Source: an uncultured Lachnospiraceae bacterium
GTDB lineage: Bacteria > Bacillota > Clostridia > Lachnospirales > Lachnospiraceae
Direction of reading: 5' to 3'
NCBI GenBank assembly: GCA_947627245.1
Contig: CANQVH010000005.1
Location: 1 to 64,000 of the forward strand
DNA length: 64,000 nt
This document shows, one piece after another, positions 39,503-47,599 of the stretch. A model generated the notes under the pieces. The model saw only the letters and a program-made list of their open reading frames with translations, ran no database searches and was not told where the DNA came from. Positions within the stretch are counted from its first letter, which is position 1, and every line of letters starts with the position of its first letter. A program made the translations under genes and the position numbers.

Positions 39503-41275
39503 ATGGAGACGGGCAAGTTTGAAGTAAAGAAGAAGGGATGTTTTGGAATAATTTTTTTTGTTTTATTGACTTTTTTTATGATAGTAGTCCCTTTTTTCTC
39601 CTTAGACGGTCTTCATATGGATTTTGATACGTATCCCGGGCTGGCAGGGGACGGAGCCTCTATGGCAATGCATATTAAGAGTATTCAGGAGAATGGATTG
39701 AGCGGGTTATATTATAATCCAAGAATCGGAGCCCCGAATAAAGGAAGCCATCTTGTTGATGCCACTGGTGTTGACTTCATGCTCGGACTTATAATTTGGT
39801 TGTTAGATAAAGTATTCCATCCAAGCACGGCAAGATTATATTATTATACATTGATATTTACCTTTGTTGCGATAGCATGGTCTATGTTTTTTTTACTGGA
39901 AAAGTTAAATATAAATGTTTTTATTAATTTTGTATTTAGTTCGTTGTATGCGCTGGGTCCCTATCATTTTTATCGTTATCTGAGTCATTTGGCAATAGGA
40001 AATGCGTTTACAGTGCCGCTTGCAATATTGCTATGTTTGTATATAGTCGGTGCTGTAAATGATGATACGAAAAAGAATAGGGTTCAGTATGCTATATGTG
40101 GGCTTATGGTGGGGCTTGGTTGCGCTTATTTCACTTTTTTTGCATTTATTATTATGGCAGTAGCTGTATTGATGAGATTGATTGCTTCTAAATCAATATG
40201 GCAAACTATAAATAAAATCTGGGTTTTTGCTATTACGGTGGTTGGTTTTCTTTTGTCACGCTTGCCAACTATTATTTTGAATATGGAAAAAGGGAAAAAT
40301 CTGATAGCTTTTGTAAGATTGGCTGCAGAACAGGAAACATATGGGTTAAAAATAATCCAAATGCTTTTGCCTGTTTCATATTCAAAGGTAGATTTTTTGA
40401 GGAAAATGACAGCGGATTACAACGCTTCAGGGGTACAGCTTTCAGAGAACACGGCATCAAGTTTGGGTATAATAGCTTCGGTGGGTTTTTGCGTGTTATG
40501 CGGATTGTTTTTCTATTCTTTTTTCACTAAAAAAGCCTATGAAGATTTTGGGAAATTCAATTGGATACTGGTAGACTTTTTATCGGTTGCCACATTATCT
40601 TTAGTGCTTGTGGGTAGCATAGGGGGATTTGGGGAAATCTTTAATATGATAGTTACCCCTCAAATCCGCTGTTATAACAGGGCATCAATTTGTATTACCT
40701 GCTTTGGAGTGATTATAGTGGCATACCTTGTTAACTGCTTGTACCAAAGAAAAAGAAAGATAGCTGTTGTTCTAGCTGCTGTATTATTACTGATAGGCTT
40801 ATATGACCAAGTTTTAATTAAAGATGCAAAGCATGAGCAAGCTTCTATGGTGGCGCTGCAGGATTCGTACGAAAAATTTTTTGGCAAGGTACAAACAGTG
40901 CTAGGTAATGATGCTATGGTTTATGAGTTGCCATACTTGGAATATCCTGAGGCAGGCGGTATTAATAATCTTGCAGATGGGAAGCACTTTGCAGGTTATT
41001 TGTTTACTGACGGCATTCGCTGGAGTTATGGAGGTATAAAAGGAAGAGACAAGAGGGCAGGAAACTTGAATATAGACAACGGGATGAGTTATGCTTTTTT
41101 GAAGAGATTACGTAAAGTGGGCTTTGATGCAGTATATATTGATATGGATGGGTATGTAGAGGGAGATACATCTGTGTTGGATTTTTATTACGGAACCGGA
41201 ATTGAACCGCTTGTATCGGATGATGGAAAGCTGTACCTCTGGGATATAAGAGGCTTGGAAAATAGGGAAAACTAA
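39503..41275 (+). CDS. Polytopic GT-C-like membrane protein
   Basis: 590 aa with about 11 hydrophobic segments. The first outer loop holds FDTYPGLAGDGASMAMHIKSIQENGLSGLYYNPRIGAPNKGS, with acidic residues where GT-C glycosyltransferases keep their catalytic Asp. The C-terminal ~150 residues are a hydrophilic outer domain (SYEKFFGKVQTVLGNDAMVYELPYLEYPEAGG.. DIDNGMSYAFLKRLRKVGFDAVYID). Such proteins use polyprenyl-phosphate sugars to decorate the exported glycan. The adjacent GT2 at 41331 is of the type that makes those donors. GAGAGGAG precedes the ATG. Confidence 0.72.
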   Translation: METGKFEVKKKGCFGIIFFVLLTFFMIVVPFFSLDGLHMDFDTYPGLAGDGASMAMHIKSIQENGLSGLYYNPRIGAPNKGSHLVDATGVDFMLGLIIWLLDKVFHPSTARLYYYTLIFTFVAIAWSMFFLLEKLNINVFINFVFSSLYALGPYHFYRYLSHLAIGNAFTVPLAILLCLYIVGAVNDDTKKNRVQYAICGLMVGLGCAYFTFFAFIIMAVAVLMRLIASKSIWQTINKIWVFAITVVGFLLSRLPTIILNMEKGKNLIAFVRLAAEQETYGLKIIQMLLPVSYSKVDFLRKMTADYNASGVQLSENTASSLGIIASVGFCVLCGLFFYSFFTKKAYEDFGKFNWILVDFLSVATLSLVLVGSIGGFGEIFNMIVTPQIRCYNRASICITCFGVIIVAYLVNCLYQRKRKIAVVLAAVLLLIGLYDQVLIKDAKHEQASMVALQDSYEKFFGKVQTVLGNDAMVYELPYLEYPEAGGINNLADGKHFAGYLFTDGIRWSYGGIKGRDKRAGNLNIDNGMSYAFLKRLRKVGFDAVYIDMDGYVEGDTSVLDFYYGTGIEPLVSDDGKLYLWDIRGLENREN

Positions 41276-41330
41276 ATCTGGAGATACAACTGTGAATGCA
41301 AAAAACGGAAAGTGAGGCCGGTGGTTACTT

Positions 41331-42284
41331 ATGATGCGTAGGGATATTTTATATATTGTCGTTCCGTGTTATAATGAACAGGAAGTGCTCCCTGAAACAC
41401 AGAAAAGATTGACTGTCAAGATGGAAGAAATGATACAAAGACAGTTGATTTCAGAAAAAAGTCGAATAGTTTTTGTAGATGATGGATCTAGGGACTCTAC
41501 GTGGGAGATTATTAAGAATTTATACGAGACAAATCCATATGTCATGGGGATCAAATCTTCCAAAAACAGAGGCCATCAGAACACGCTTTTAGAGGGACTT
41601 TTTACAGTAAAAGAGGACTGTGATATGGTTGTTTCCATGGACGCGGATCTTCAGGATGACATTGAGGTGTTGGATAAGTTCGTCGAAAAATATTACTCAG
41701 GCTGCGATATCGTATATGGGGTGAGAAGCTCCAGAAAGAAAGATTCATGGTTTAAAAAAACTACGGCAGAAGGTTTTTATAAAATCATGGAAGCAATGGG
41801 GGTAAATATTGTATATAATCATGCGGACTATCGTCTGATGAGCAGGAGGGCTATTCAGGAGCTGGAGGGTTTCAAAGAAGTAAATTTGTTTTTGAGAGGA
41901 CTCATTCCGCTGATAGGGTTTCGGTCTGACATTGTGACTTATGAGAGAAATGAGCGCTTTGCGGGAGAATCAAAGTATCCGTTAAAGAAGATGTTATCAT
42001 TTGCGGTGGATGGTATTACATCTCTCAGTGTAAAACCGATTCGACTTATTACGACGTTGGGCATTATGTTGTTTTTTGTAAGTATTGTTATGATGGCATA
42101 TTATGTAATCGGTCATTTTATGGGACGTACTATTCAGGGATGGGCGACGCTTGTTGTGTCTATCTGGGGGATAGGCGGTCTGGAATTGCTTGCGATTGGC
42201 ATTATAGGTGAATATATTGGGAAAATCTATATGGAAACAAAGCAGAGACCACGATTCATTATAGAAGAGTATCTCCGAAAATAA
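41331..42284 (+). CDS. GtrB/DPM1-like polyprenyl-phosphate glycosyltransferase
   Basis: 317 aa. GT2 catalytic domain (1 to about 225): YIVVPCYNEQEVLPET, FVDDGSRDSTWEII, KNRGHQNTLLEG and SMDADLQDD (metal-binding DAD/DLQ), then two C-terminal membrane segments (ITTLGIMLFFVSIVMMAYYVIG and LVVSIWGIGGLELLAIGIIGEYIGK). The end EYIGKIYMETKQRPRFIIEE is family-typical. It would transfer a sugar from a nucleotide onto undecaprenyl phosphate. A close paralogue is encoded at 56903. Likely partner of the GT-C-like protein upstream. Confidence 0.9.
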   Translation: MMRRDILYIVVPCYNEQEVLPETQKRLTVKMEEMIQRQLISEKSRIVFVDDGSRDSTWEIIKNLYETNPYVMGIKSSKNRGHQNTLLEGLFTVKEDCDMVVSMDADLQDDIEVLDKFVEKYYSGCDIVYGVRSSRKKDSWFKKTTAEGFYKIMEAMGVNIVYNHADYRLMSRRAIQELEGFKEVNLFLRGLIPLIGFRSDIVTYERNERFAGESKYPLKKMLSFAVDGITSLSVKPIRLITTLGIMLFFVSIVMMAYYVIGHFMGRTIQGWATLVVSIWGIGGLELLAIGIIGEYIGKIYMETKQRPRFIIEEYLRK

Positions 42285-42302
42285 GAATATGGGAGAATTG
42301 AG

Positions 42303-43091
42303 ATGGAGAACACAAATCATACTTTTGTAGTATGCGCATATAGGGAATCTCCTTACTTGGAGAAATGTGTGAAATCACTGCTTCGGCAGAGCGTACTGTC
42401 AAATATCATAATGACGACGTCAACGCCCTGTAAGTACATTGAGGATATTGCGGATAAATATCAAATTCCGTTATTTGTACGAGAGGGGAAAAGTGATATT
42501 CGGGACGATTGGAATTTTGCGTATGATCAGGCACAAACAGAGTGGGTGACGATTGCACATCAGGATGATTTATATCATAAGGATTATGTAAAATATTTTT
42601 TGCGGTTTATTGGTTATTATAATAAGCCGATTGCTTTTGTGTCTGATTATTTGCCGATCAAGGATGAAAAGATAGGAGACAGAGATATTAATTCAAAGAT
42701 CAGACGAATTCTGAGAACCCCTCTCAAGAACAAGAGTTTTGCAGGGAAAAGGTTCTGGAAGAGAGCAGTACTATCTTTGGGAAACAGTATTTGTTGTCCG
42801 GCAGTAGCGTATCGAAAAACGGTACTTGGTGTCAGTTTTTTTACCTCGGACTTAAAATTTAATATAGATTGGGACACTTTTTTGAAATTGGCGGATATAG
42901 ATGGCGCTATTGCTTATGCAGATTGCCCGCTGGTGTATTATAGAATTCATGATGGAGCGACAAGTAAAGAGTTCATTGAAACCCATAGGCGGGAAGCTGA
43001 GGACAGAATTATGTTTAGAAAATTCTGGCCGAATTGGGTTGTTGATATTATTATGGTGTTTTATAAAAAAGCTTATAATACGTATAATTAA
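42303..43091 (+). CDS. GT2 family glycosyltransferase
   Basis: 262 aa. FVVCAYRESPYLEKCVKSLLRQ at the N-terminus and TEWVTIAHQDDLYHKDYVKYFLRFI with the DD metal-site pair show a GT-A fold. No membrane segments apart from a weakly hydrophobic C-terminus. GGGAGAATTG precedes the ATG. Donor and acceptor unknown. Followed by a 391-bp gap. Confidence 0.85.
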   Translation: MENTNHTFVVCAYRESPYLEKCVKSLLRQSVLSNIIMTTSTPCKYIEDIADKYQIPLFVREGKSDIRDDWNFAYDQAQTEWVTIAHQDDLYHKDYVKYFLRFIGYYNKPIAFVSDYLPIKDEKIGDRDINSKIRRILRTPLKNKSFAGKRFWKRAVLSLGNSICCPAVAYRKTVLGVSFFTSDLKFNIDWDTFLKLADIDGAIAYADCPLVYYRIHDGATSKEFIETHRREAEDRIMFRKFWPNWVVDIIMVFYKKAYNTYN

Positions 43092-43482
43092 TCTCAATAA
43101 AATTATTTGGCTCATTTGCATTGTAAGTACTTTTAAATAAAAACTGAGTATGCTATGATGATTGAAGATGGAAATGCTCGCTTAGTTCAAAATAAAGAAA
43201 GTAGTGTAATGGAATTATGCAGTGATGGGGTATTCTTCTATATCGAAAGCGTAAATGCGGGAATATAACAAACTGGTAGCTGTATACAGATAGATTATTT
43301 TAATTATTCACCAAATAAATGGAGAAACGAATTTTGTTATATATGATCAAAGCGTATAAATCGGTAATCGATTGTTTTACATTGGCAGATAATGGGAACG
43401 GTTTGTGTATAGAAAGAAACTGAGAAGGTTATAAAAAGTTCAGAGAGGGGCAGTTCGATTTGTGTGTGGAGGGGGTGAGAAC
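43092..43482. other. 391-bp gap with a short open frame
   Basis: A 37-codon frame at 43155-43268 (MMIEDGNARLVQNKESSVME..) is the only open stretch of note. It has no ribosome site and may be a leftover of a lost gene. No clear promoter or terminator is seen. A base-composition step occurs at the end of the gap, where the CDP-sugar genes begin. Confidence 0.4.
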
Positions 43483-44259
43483 ATGAAAGTAGTAATATTA
43501 GCTGGTGGACTTGGTACTCGTATCAGTGAAGAAAGCCATTTGAAACCAAAGCCGATGATCGAGATCGGCGGTAAGCCAATTCTGTGGCATATTATGAAGC
43601 TGTATTCGCATTATGGATTTAACGAGTTCATTATTTGTTGTGGCTATAAGCAGCATGTGATTAAGGAATGGTTTGCCGATTATTACCTGTTTAACTGCGA
43701 TGTCACGTTTGACTTTGCGCATGGGAATGAAATGACGGTACACAATAACGAGTCTGAACCATGGAAAGTGACTTTAGTGGATACTGGTTTGAATACTATG
43801 ACAGGCGGGCGCGTGAAGCGTGTACAGAAATATATCGGTGATGAGCCATTTATGTTGACCTATGGCGATGCGGTGGCGGATGTCAATATTAAAGAACTTC
43901 TTGCTTTTCATCAGGCACACGGGAAAATCGCTACGATATCTGCTGTTGTAGTGGCACAGCGGTTTGGTGTGTTGGGAATAGATGAAAATAACACGATAGG
44001 GAGCTTTCGTGAGAAAGCGGTAGGGGATGGAAGCCGTATTAATGCAGGCTTCATGGTATTGAATCCGCAAATCTTTGAATACATAGTTGGTGATGATACA
44101 GTATTTGAAAAGGAACCTCTTGAGAAAGTGGCCTCTATGGGAGAATTAAAGGCATACCGGCATGATGGATATTGGCAATGTATGGATACGAAGCGTGAGA
44201 TGGAAAAACTGGAAGCACTGTGGGACAGTGGACAGGCGCCATGGAAGGTATGGACATAA
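43483..44259 (+). CDS. rfbF: Glucose-1-phosphate cytidylyltransferase
   Basis: 258 aa. Makes CDP-glucose from CTP and glucose-1-phosphate, the entry to CDP-linked deoxysugars. Seen: VVILAGGLGTRISEESHLKPKPMIEIGGKPILWHIMK, the canonical RfbF opening; FDFAHGNEMTVHNN; FMLTYGDAVADVNIKELL with the metal Asp; FREKAVGDGSRINAGFMVLN and the C-terminal GYWQCMDTKREMEKLEALW. Start 43483 (with GGAGGGGGTGAG upstream) is used, not the in-frame ATG at 43462. The next gene, 23 bp on, is rfbH. Confidence 0.97.
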   Translation: MKVVILAGGLGTRISEESHLKPKPMIEIGGKPILWHIMKLYSHYGFNEFIICCGYKQHVIKEWFADYYLFNCDVTFDFAHGNEMTVHNNESEPWKVTLVDTGLNTMTGGRVKRVQKYIGDEPFMLTYGDAVADVNIKELLAFHQAHGKIATISAVVVAQRFGVLGIDENNTIGSFREKAVGDGSRINAGFMVLNPQIFEYIVGDDTVFEKEPLEKVASMGELKAYRHDGYWQCMDTKREMEKLEALWDSGQAPWKVWT

Positions 44260-44282
44260 GAAGATAAGGAGGATTTCCAAGG

Positions 44283-45644
44283 ATGTTTGAGCATATGACA
44301 GAAGAACAGGCAAAACAGGAGATATTAACAGCAGTTACGGAATACTGTGATCGATTTCATAATCAAAAGAAGCCGTTTGAACCGGGCGATCGTATCAATT
44401 ACGCCTCGCGTGTTTACGATCACGAGGAGATGTGCAATCTGGTTGATTCCGCTTTGGAATTTTGGCTGACCTCGGGCAGATATACGAGGGAGTTTGAGCA
44501 GGCATTCGCAAAATACCTTGGCGTTAAGTATTGCTCACTGGTGAATTCCGGATCCTCGGCAAATCTGAATGCATTTATGGCGCTTACGTCTCCGCTGCTG
44601 GGAGAACGCCAAGTGAAGCCAGGTGACGAGATGATTACGGTGGCGGCAGGCTTCCCGACAACCGTAACCCCGGCAATCCAGTATGGTGTAGTCCCAGTGT
44701 TTATCGATGTGATGATTCCACAGTACAATATGGATGTGACGCAGCTTGAAGCAGCGCTTTCCGAGAAGACGAAGGTCGTGATGGCGGCACATACGCTGGG
44801 AAATCCGTTTGATTTGAAAGAGGTAAAGGCATTTTGTGAGAAGCATAATCTCTGGCTGATCGAAGACAACTGCGATGCGTTGGGTACTGTATATACGATT
44901 GATGGAGAGGAAAGACTTACCGGGACGATCGGCGATATAGGTACGTCTAGCTTTTATCCGCCACACCATATGACGATGGGTGAGGGTGGTGCCGTGTACA
45001 CGAACAATCCGTTGCTCCACAAATGCATCCGCTCTTTCCGCGATTGGGGCAGGGACTGTATCTGCGCGTCAGGACAGGACAACCTTTGCGGACACCGTTT
45101 TGACCGGCAGTATGGGGAGCTTCCGCTCGGTTACGACCACAAATATGTCTATTCGCATTTTGGGTATAATCTGAAAGCGACGGATATGCAAGCGGCGATC
45201 GGCTGTGCGCAGATCAGGAAATTCCCGACCTTTGTGGAGAAGAGAAGGCATAATTTTGACCGGCTTCGCGCGGCGCTTGCCGGGACAGAGGATAAACTGA
45301 TTCTTCCGGAAGCGTGTGCATGTTCCAGACCGAGCTGGTTTGGTTTCCTGATTACATGCAAAGAAGGTGTGGATAGAAAGAAAGTTGTCTCTTATATTGA
45401 GGGATATGGCGTGCAGACGCGCATGCTGTTTGCGGGAAATCTGACGAAGCATCCGTGCTTCGACCAGATGCGTGCTTCGGGCACGGGATACCGTGTGATC
45501 GGGAATCTGGCAGTTACGGATCGAATCATGAATGATACATTCTGGGTCGGCGTATATCCGGGGATGACGGATGAGATGATTGACTATATGGCGCAGGTAA
45601 TCAGAGCGGCAGTAGAAGATGGCTTTTGGGAGAATAACAATTGA
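44283..45644 (+). CDS. rfbH: CDP-4-keto-6-deoxyglucose-3-dehydrase (E1)
   Basis: 453 aa. PMP- and [2Fe-2S]-dependent enzyme that removes the 3-OH of CDP-4-keto-6-deoxyglucose. The aminotransferase-fold Lys is replaced by His (FYPPHHMTMGEGGAV, H228/H229), and the cluster cysteines are present (C259, C261, C269 in WGRDCICASGQDNLCGHRF), both hallmarks of E1 rather than of an aminotransferase. The reaction needs a reductase (E3, RfbI/AscD-type), which is not found in this window. GGAGGATTTCC lies before the ATG. Stop and next start overlap as TGATG. Confidence 0.96.
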   Translation: MFEHMTEEQAKQEILTAVTEYCDRFHNQKKPFEPGDRINYASRVYDHEEMCNLVDSALEFWLTSGRYTREFEQAFAKYLGVKYCSLVNSGSSANLNAFMALTSPLLGERQVKPGDEMITVAAGFPTTVTPAIQYGVVPVFIDVMIPQYNMDVTQLEAALSEKTKVVMAAHTLGNPFDLKEVKAFCEKHNLWLIEDNCDALGTVYTIDGEERLTGTIGDIGTSSFYPPHHMTMGEGGAVYTNNPLLHKCIRSFRDWGRDCICASGQDNLCGHRFDRQYGELPLGYDHKYVYSHFGYNLKATDMQAAIGCAQIRKFPTFVEKRRHNFDRLRAALAGTEDKLILPEACACSRPSWFGFLITCKEGVDRKKVVSYIEGYGVQTRMLFAGNLTKHPCFDQMRASGTGYRVIGNLAVTDRIMNDTFWVGVYPGMTDEMIDYMAQVIRAAVEDGFWENNN

Positions 45645-46534
45645 TGGGTAAGCGGAAGGTTAAAGTTGGTATCATAGGAACTGGTAATATAGGGACAGAC
45701 ATATTGATGAAAATTCAACGTTCCGAAATCTTGGAATGTGGAATTTTTGCTGGCCGTAATCCGGATTCATCTGGAATAAGAATTGCAAAAGAAATGGGAA
45801 TAAAGACGTCGATTGACTCTATTCATGCGATAGAGGATGATCCTGATTGCTGTGATATTGTGTTTGATGCGACCTCGGCGAGCGTTCATAGAATAAATGC
45901 CCCCATCCTAAAGCAACTTGGGAAATTTGCAATTGATTTGACACCAGCCTGTGTTGGGAAAAAATGTGTACCCGTATTAAATATGCAGGAGTGTATGCAG
46001 GAGGATAATGTTAATCTGATTACTTGCGGTGGGCAGGCAACAATTCCTATTGTGTATGCAATTAGCCGAGTACATCCGGAAACAAGGTATTTTGAGATTG
46101 TAGCGACAATTGCTTCGAAGTCGGCTGGAGCCGGAACCAGAAACAATATCGATGAGTTTACACAAGCGACGCGGGATGCTTTGACTGAGTTCTCAGGTAT
46201 TGACAATACAAAAGCAATTATTGTTTTGAACCCGGCTGAGCCGCCGATTACAATGCATAACACAATATATGCTTTGATTGATGATCCAAATATGGAACAA
46301 ATAAGAAGAAATGTGAAAGAGATGGAGGAGAGAATTCGTCAATATGTACCGGGGTATAAGATTGTAATGGAACCAGTGTACGAAAATGGTCGGGTGACCA
46401 CATCTCTGCAAGTGATTGGATTGGGAGATTATTTGCCCAAATATTCTGGAAATTTGGATATTATAACCTGTGCGGCAATAGAAATTGCAGAAAATTATGC
46501 TAGGCAAAGAATATGGGGTGATACAGATGTCTAG
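45644..46534 (+). CDS. Acetaldehyde dehydrogenase (acylating), MhpF/DmpF type
   Basis: 296 aa. Interconverts acetaldehyde + CoA + NAD and acetyl-CoA. NAD-binding VKVGIIGTGNIGTDILMKI at the N-terminus; catalytic Cys at C128 in NLITCGGQATIPIVYAI; SKSAGAGTRNNIDEFT. In catabolic meta-cleavage pathways this enzyme is bound to the aldolase encoded by the next gene, with the aldehyde passed through a channel; the same order is kept here. The location between rfbH and a ThDP enzyme, with no aromatic-catabolism genes, points to a role in sugar synthesis, probably run from acetyl-CoA to acetaldehyde. TTG at 45641 is an alternative start. Overlaps the aldolase by 8 bp. Confidence 0.9.
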   Translation: MGKRKVKVGIIGTGNIGTDILMKIQRSEILECGIFAGRNPDSSGIRIAKEMGIKTSIDSIHAIEDDPDCCDIVFDATSASVHRINAPILKQLGKFAIDLTPACVGKKCVPVLNMQECMQEDNVNLITCGGQATIPIVYAISRVHPETRYFEIVATIASKSAGAGTRNNIDEFTQATRDALTEFSGIDNTKAIIVLNPAEPPITMHNTIYALIDDPNMEQIRRNVKEMEERIRQYVPGYKIVMEPVYENGRVTTSLQVIGLGDYLPKYSGNLDIITCAAIEIAENYARQRIWGDTDV

Positions 46535-47579
46535 GCTGAAGCTTTTTGATTCGACATTGAGAGATGGCAATCATGCGGTTCAACATCAAATAAGTAAAGA
46601 GAATATTGAAGACTATTGCCTTGCGATGGACGGATCCGGGATGCATACGATTATCGTAGGACATGGAAATGGTCTAGGAGCTTCTTCTTTGCAAGTCGGG
46701 TTAGCAGGTATATCAGAGAGAGAAATGCTTCAGACTGCTAAAAAAAATCTTGAGAGAACGAAGCTTGGAGCATATATGATACCGGGGTTCGGGACAATTC
46801 ATGATAATTTAATACCGGCAATTCATGATGGCGTAGAGGTCTTTGTCATAGGATGCCATTGTACAGAAGCAGATACAACAAAACAACATATATCTTTTCT
46901 GAGAAATGAAGGCAAAGAAGTATATGGTGTACTGATGATGTACCATATGGCATCGACAGAAAAGATACTGGAAGAAGCACAAAAAATGCAATCGTATGGG
47001 GCACTTGGAGTTATACTGATGGATTCTGCAGGCGCTTCTACTCCAGAACTTGTTCAGAGAACAATAAGTACACTGTATGATAATTTGCATATTCATGTTG
47101 GGTTTCATCCGCATAATAACATGGGAATGGCAGTGGCGAATGCATATACAGCATATCAAGAAGGGGCATCTATTATTGATGGGACACTTCGCGGATTTGG
47201 AGCTGGGGCAGGTAATTGCCAGTTGGAAGATTTCGTTGCGCTGATGGAAAAGTGTGGGATAAGAACAGGAGTGGATTTATATAAGCTGCTTGATGCAAGT
47301 GAAGAAGTTATGCCAAGAATTATGGGCAAAGAAATGGGACAAGATCCGTTGAGTATTGTTAGCGGGCAGAATGGTGTGTTTTCTGGTTTTAAGCTGCATG
47401 TTCAAAAGGCCGCGGCAGAGTTTTCGGTGGACCCAAAAGATATTTTTAAGGAACTAGGTAGAAGAAAAGCGGTAGCAGGGCAAGAGGATATGATAGTGGA
47501 AATAGCCGAAAAGCTAAGCAGACCGACAGGTTATAATTCTGGACACAATATGAACTATCAATTAGAATCACTATTATAA
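46527..47579 (+). CDS. 4-hydroxy-2-oxovalerate aldolase, MhpE/DmpG type
   Basis: 350 aa, normal DmpG length. Class II pyruvate aldolase: 4-hydroxy-2-oxopentanoate to or from pyruvate and acetaldehyde. Seen: LKLFDSTLRDGNHAVQHQ (R12, D13, H16), IPGFGTIHDNLIPA, metal His pair H194 and H196 (VGFHPHNNMGMAVANA), and the C-terminal communication domain with GQNGVFSGFKLHVQKAAAEF, ELGRRKAVAGQEDMIVEIA. All catalytic positions I can check are intact. Translationally coupled to the dehydrogenase. In this setting it could build 4-hydroxy-2-oxovalerate as a donor for the ThDP enzyme that follows. Confidence 0.9.
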   Translation: MSRLKLFDSTLRDGNHAVQHQISKENIEDYCLAMDGSGMHTIIVGHGNGLGASSLQVGLAGISEREMLQTAKKNLERTKLGAYMIPGFGTIHDNLIPAIHDGVEVFVIGCHCTEADTTKQHISFLRNEGKEVYGVLMMYHMASTEKILEEAQKMQSYGALGVILMDSAGASTPELVQRTISTLYDNLHIHVGFHPHNNMGMAVANAYTAYQEGASIIDGTLRGFGAGAGNCQLEDFVALMEKCGIRTGVDLYKLLDASEEVMPRIMGKEMGQDPLSIVSGQNGVFSGFKLHVQKAAAEFSVDPKDIFKELGRRKAVAGQEDMIVEIAEKLSRPTGYNSGHNMNYQLESLL

Positions 47580-47599
47580 AAACACGAGGAGGAAAAGAA

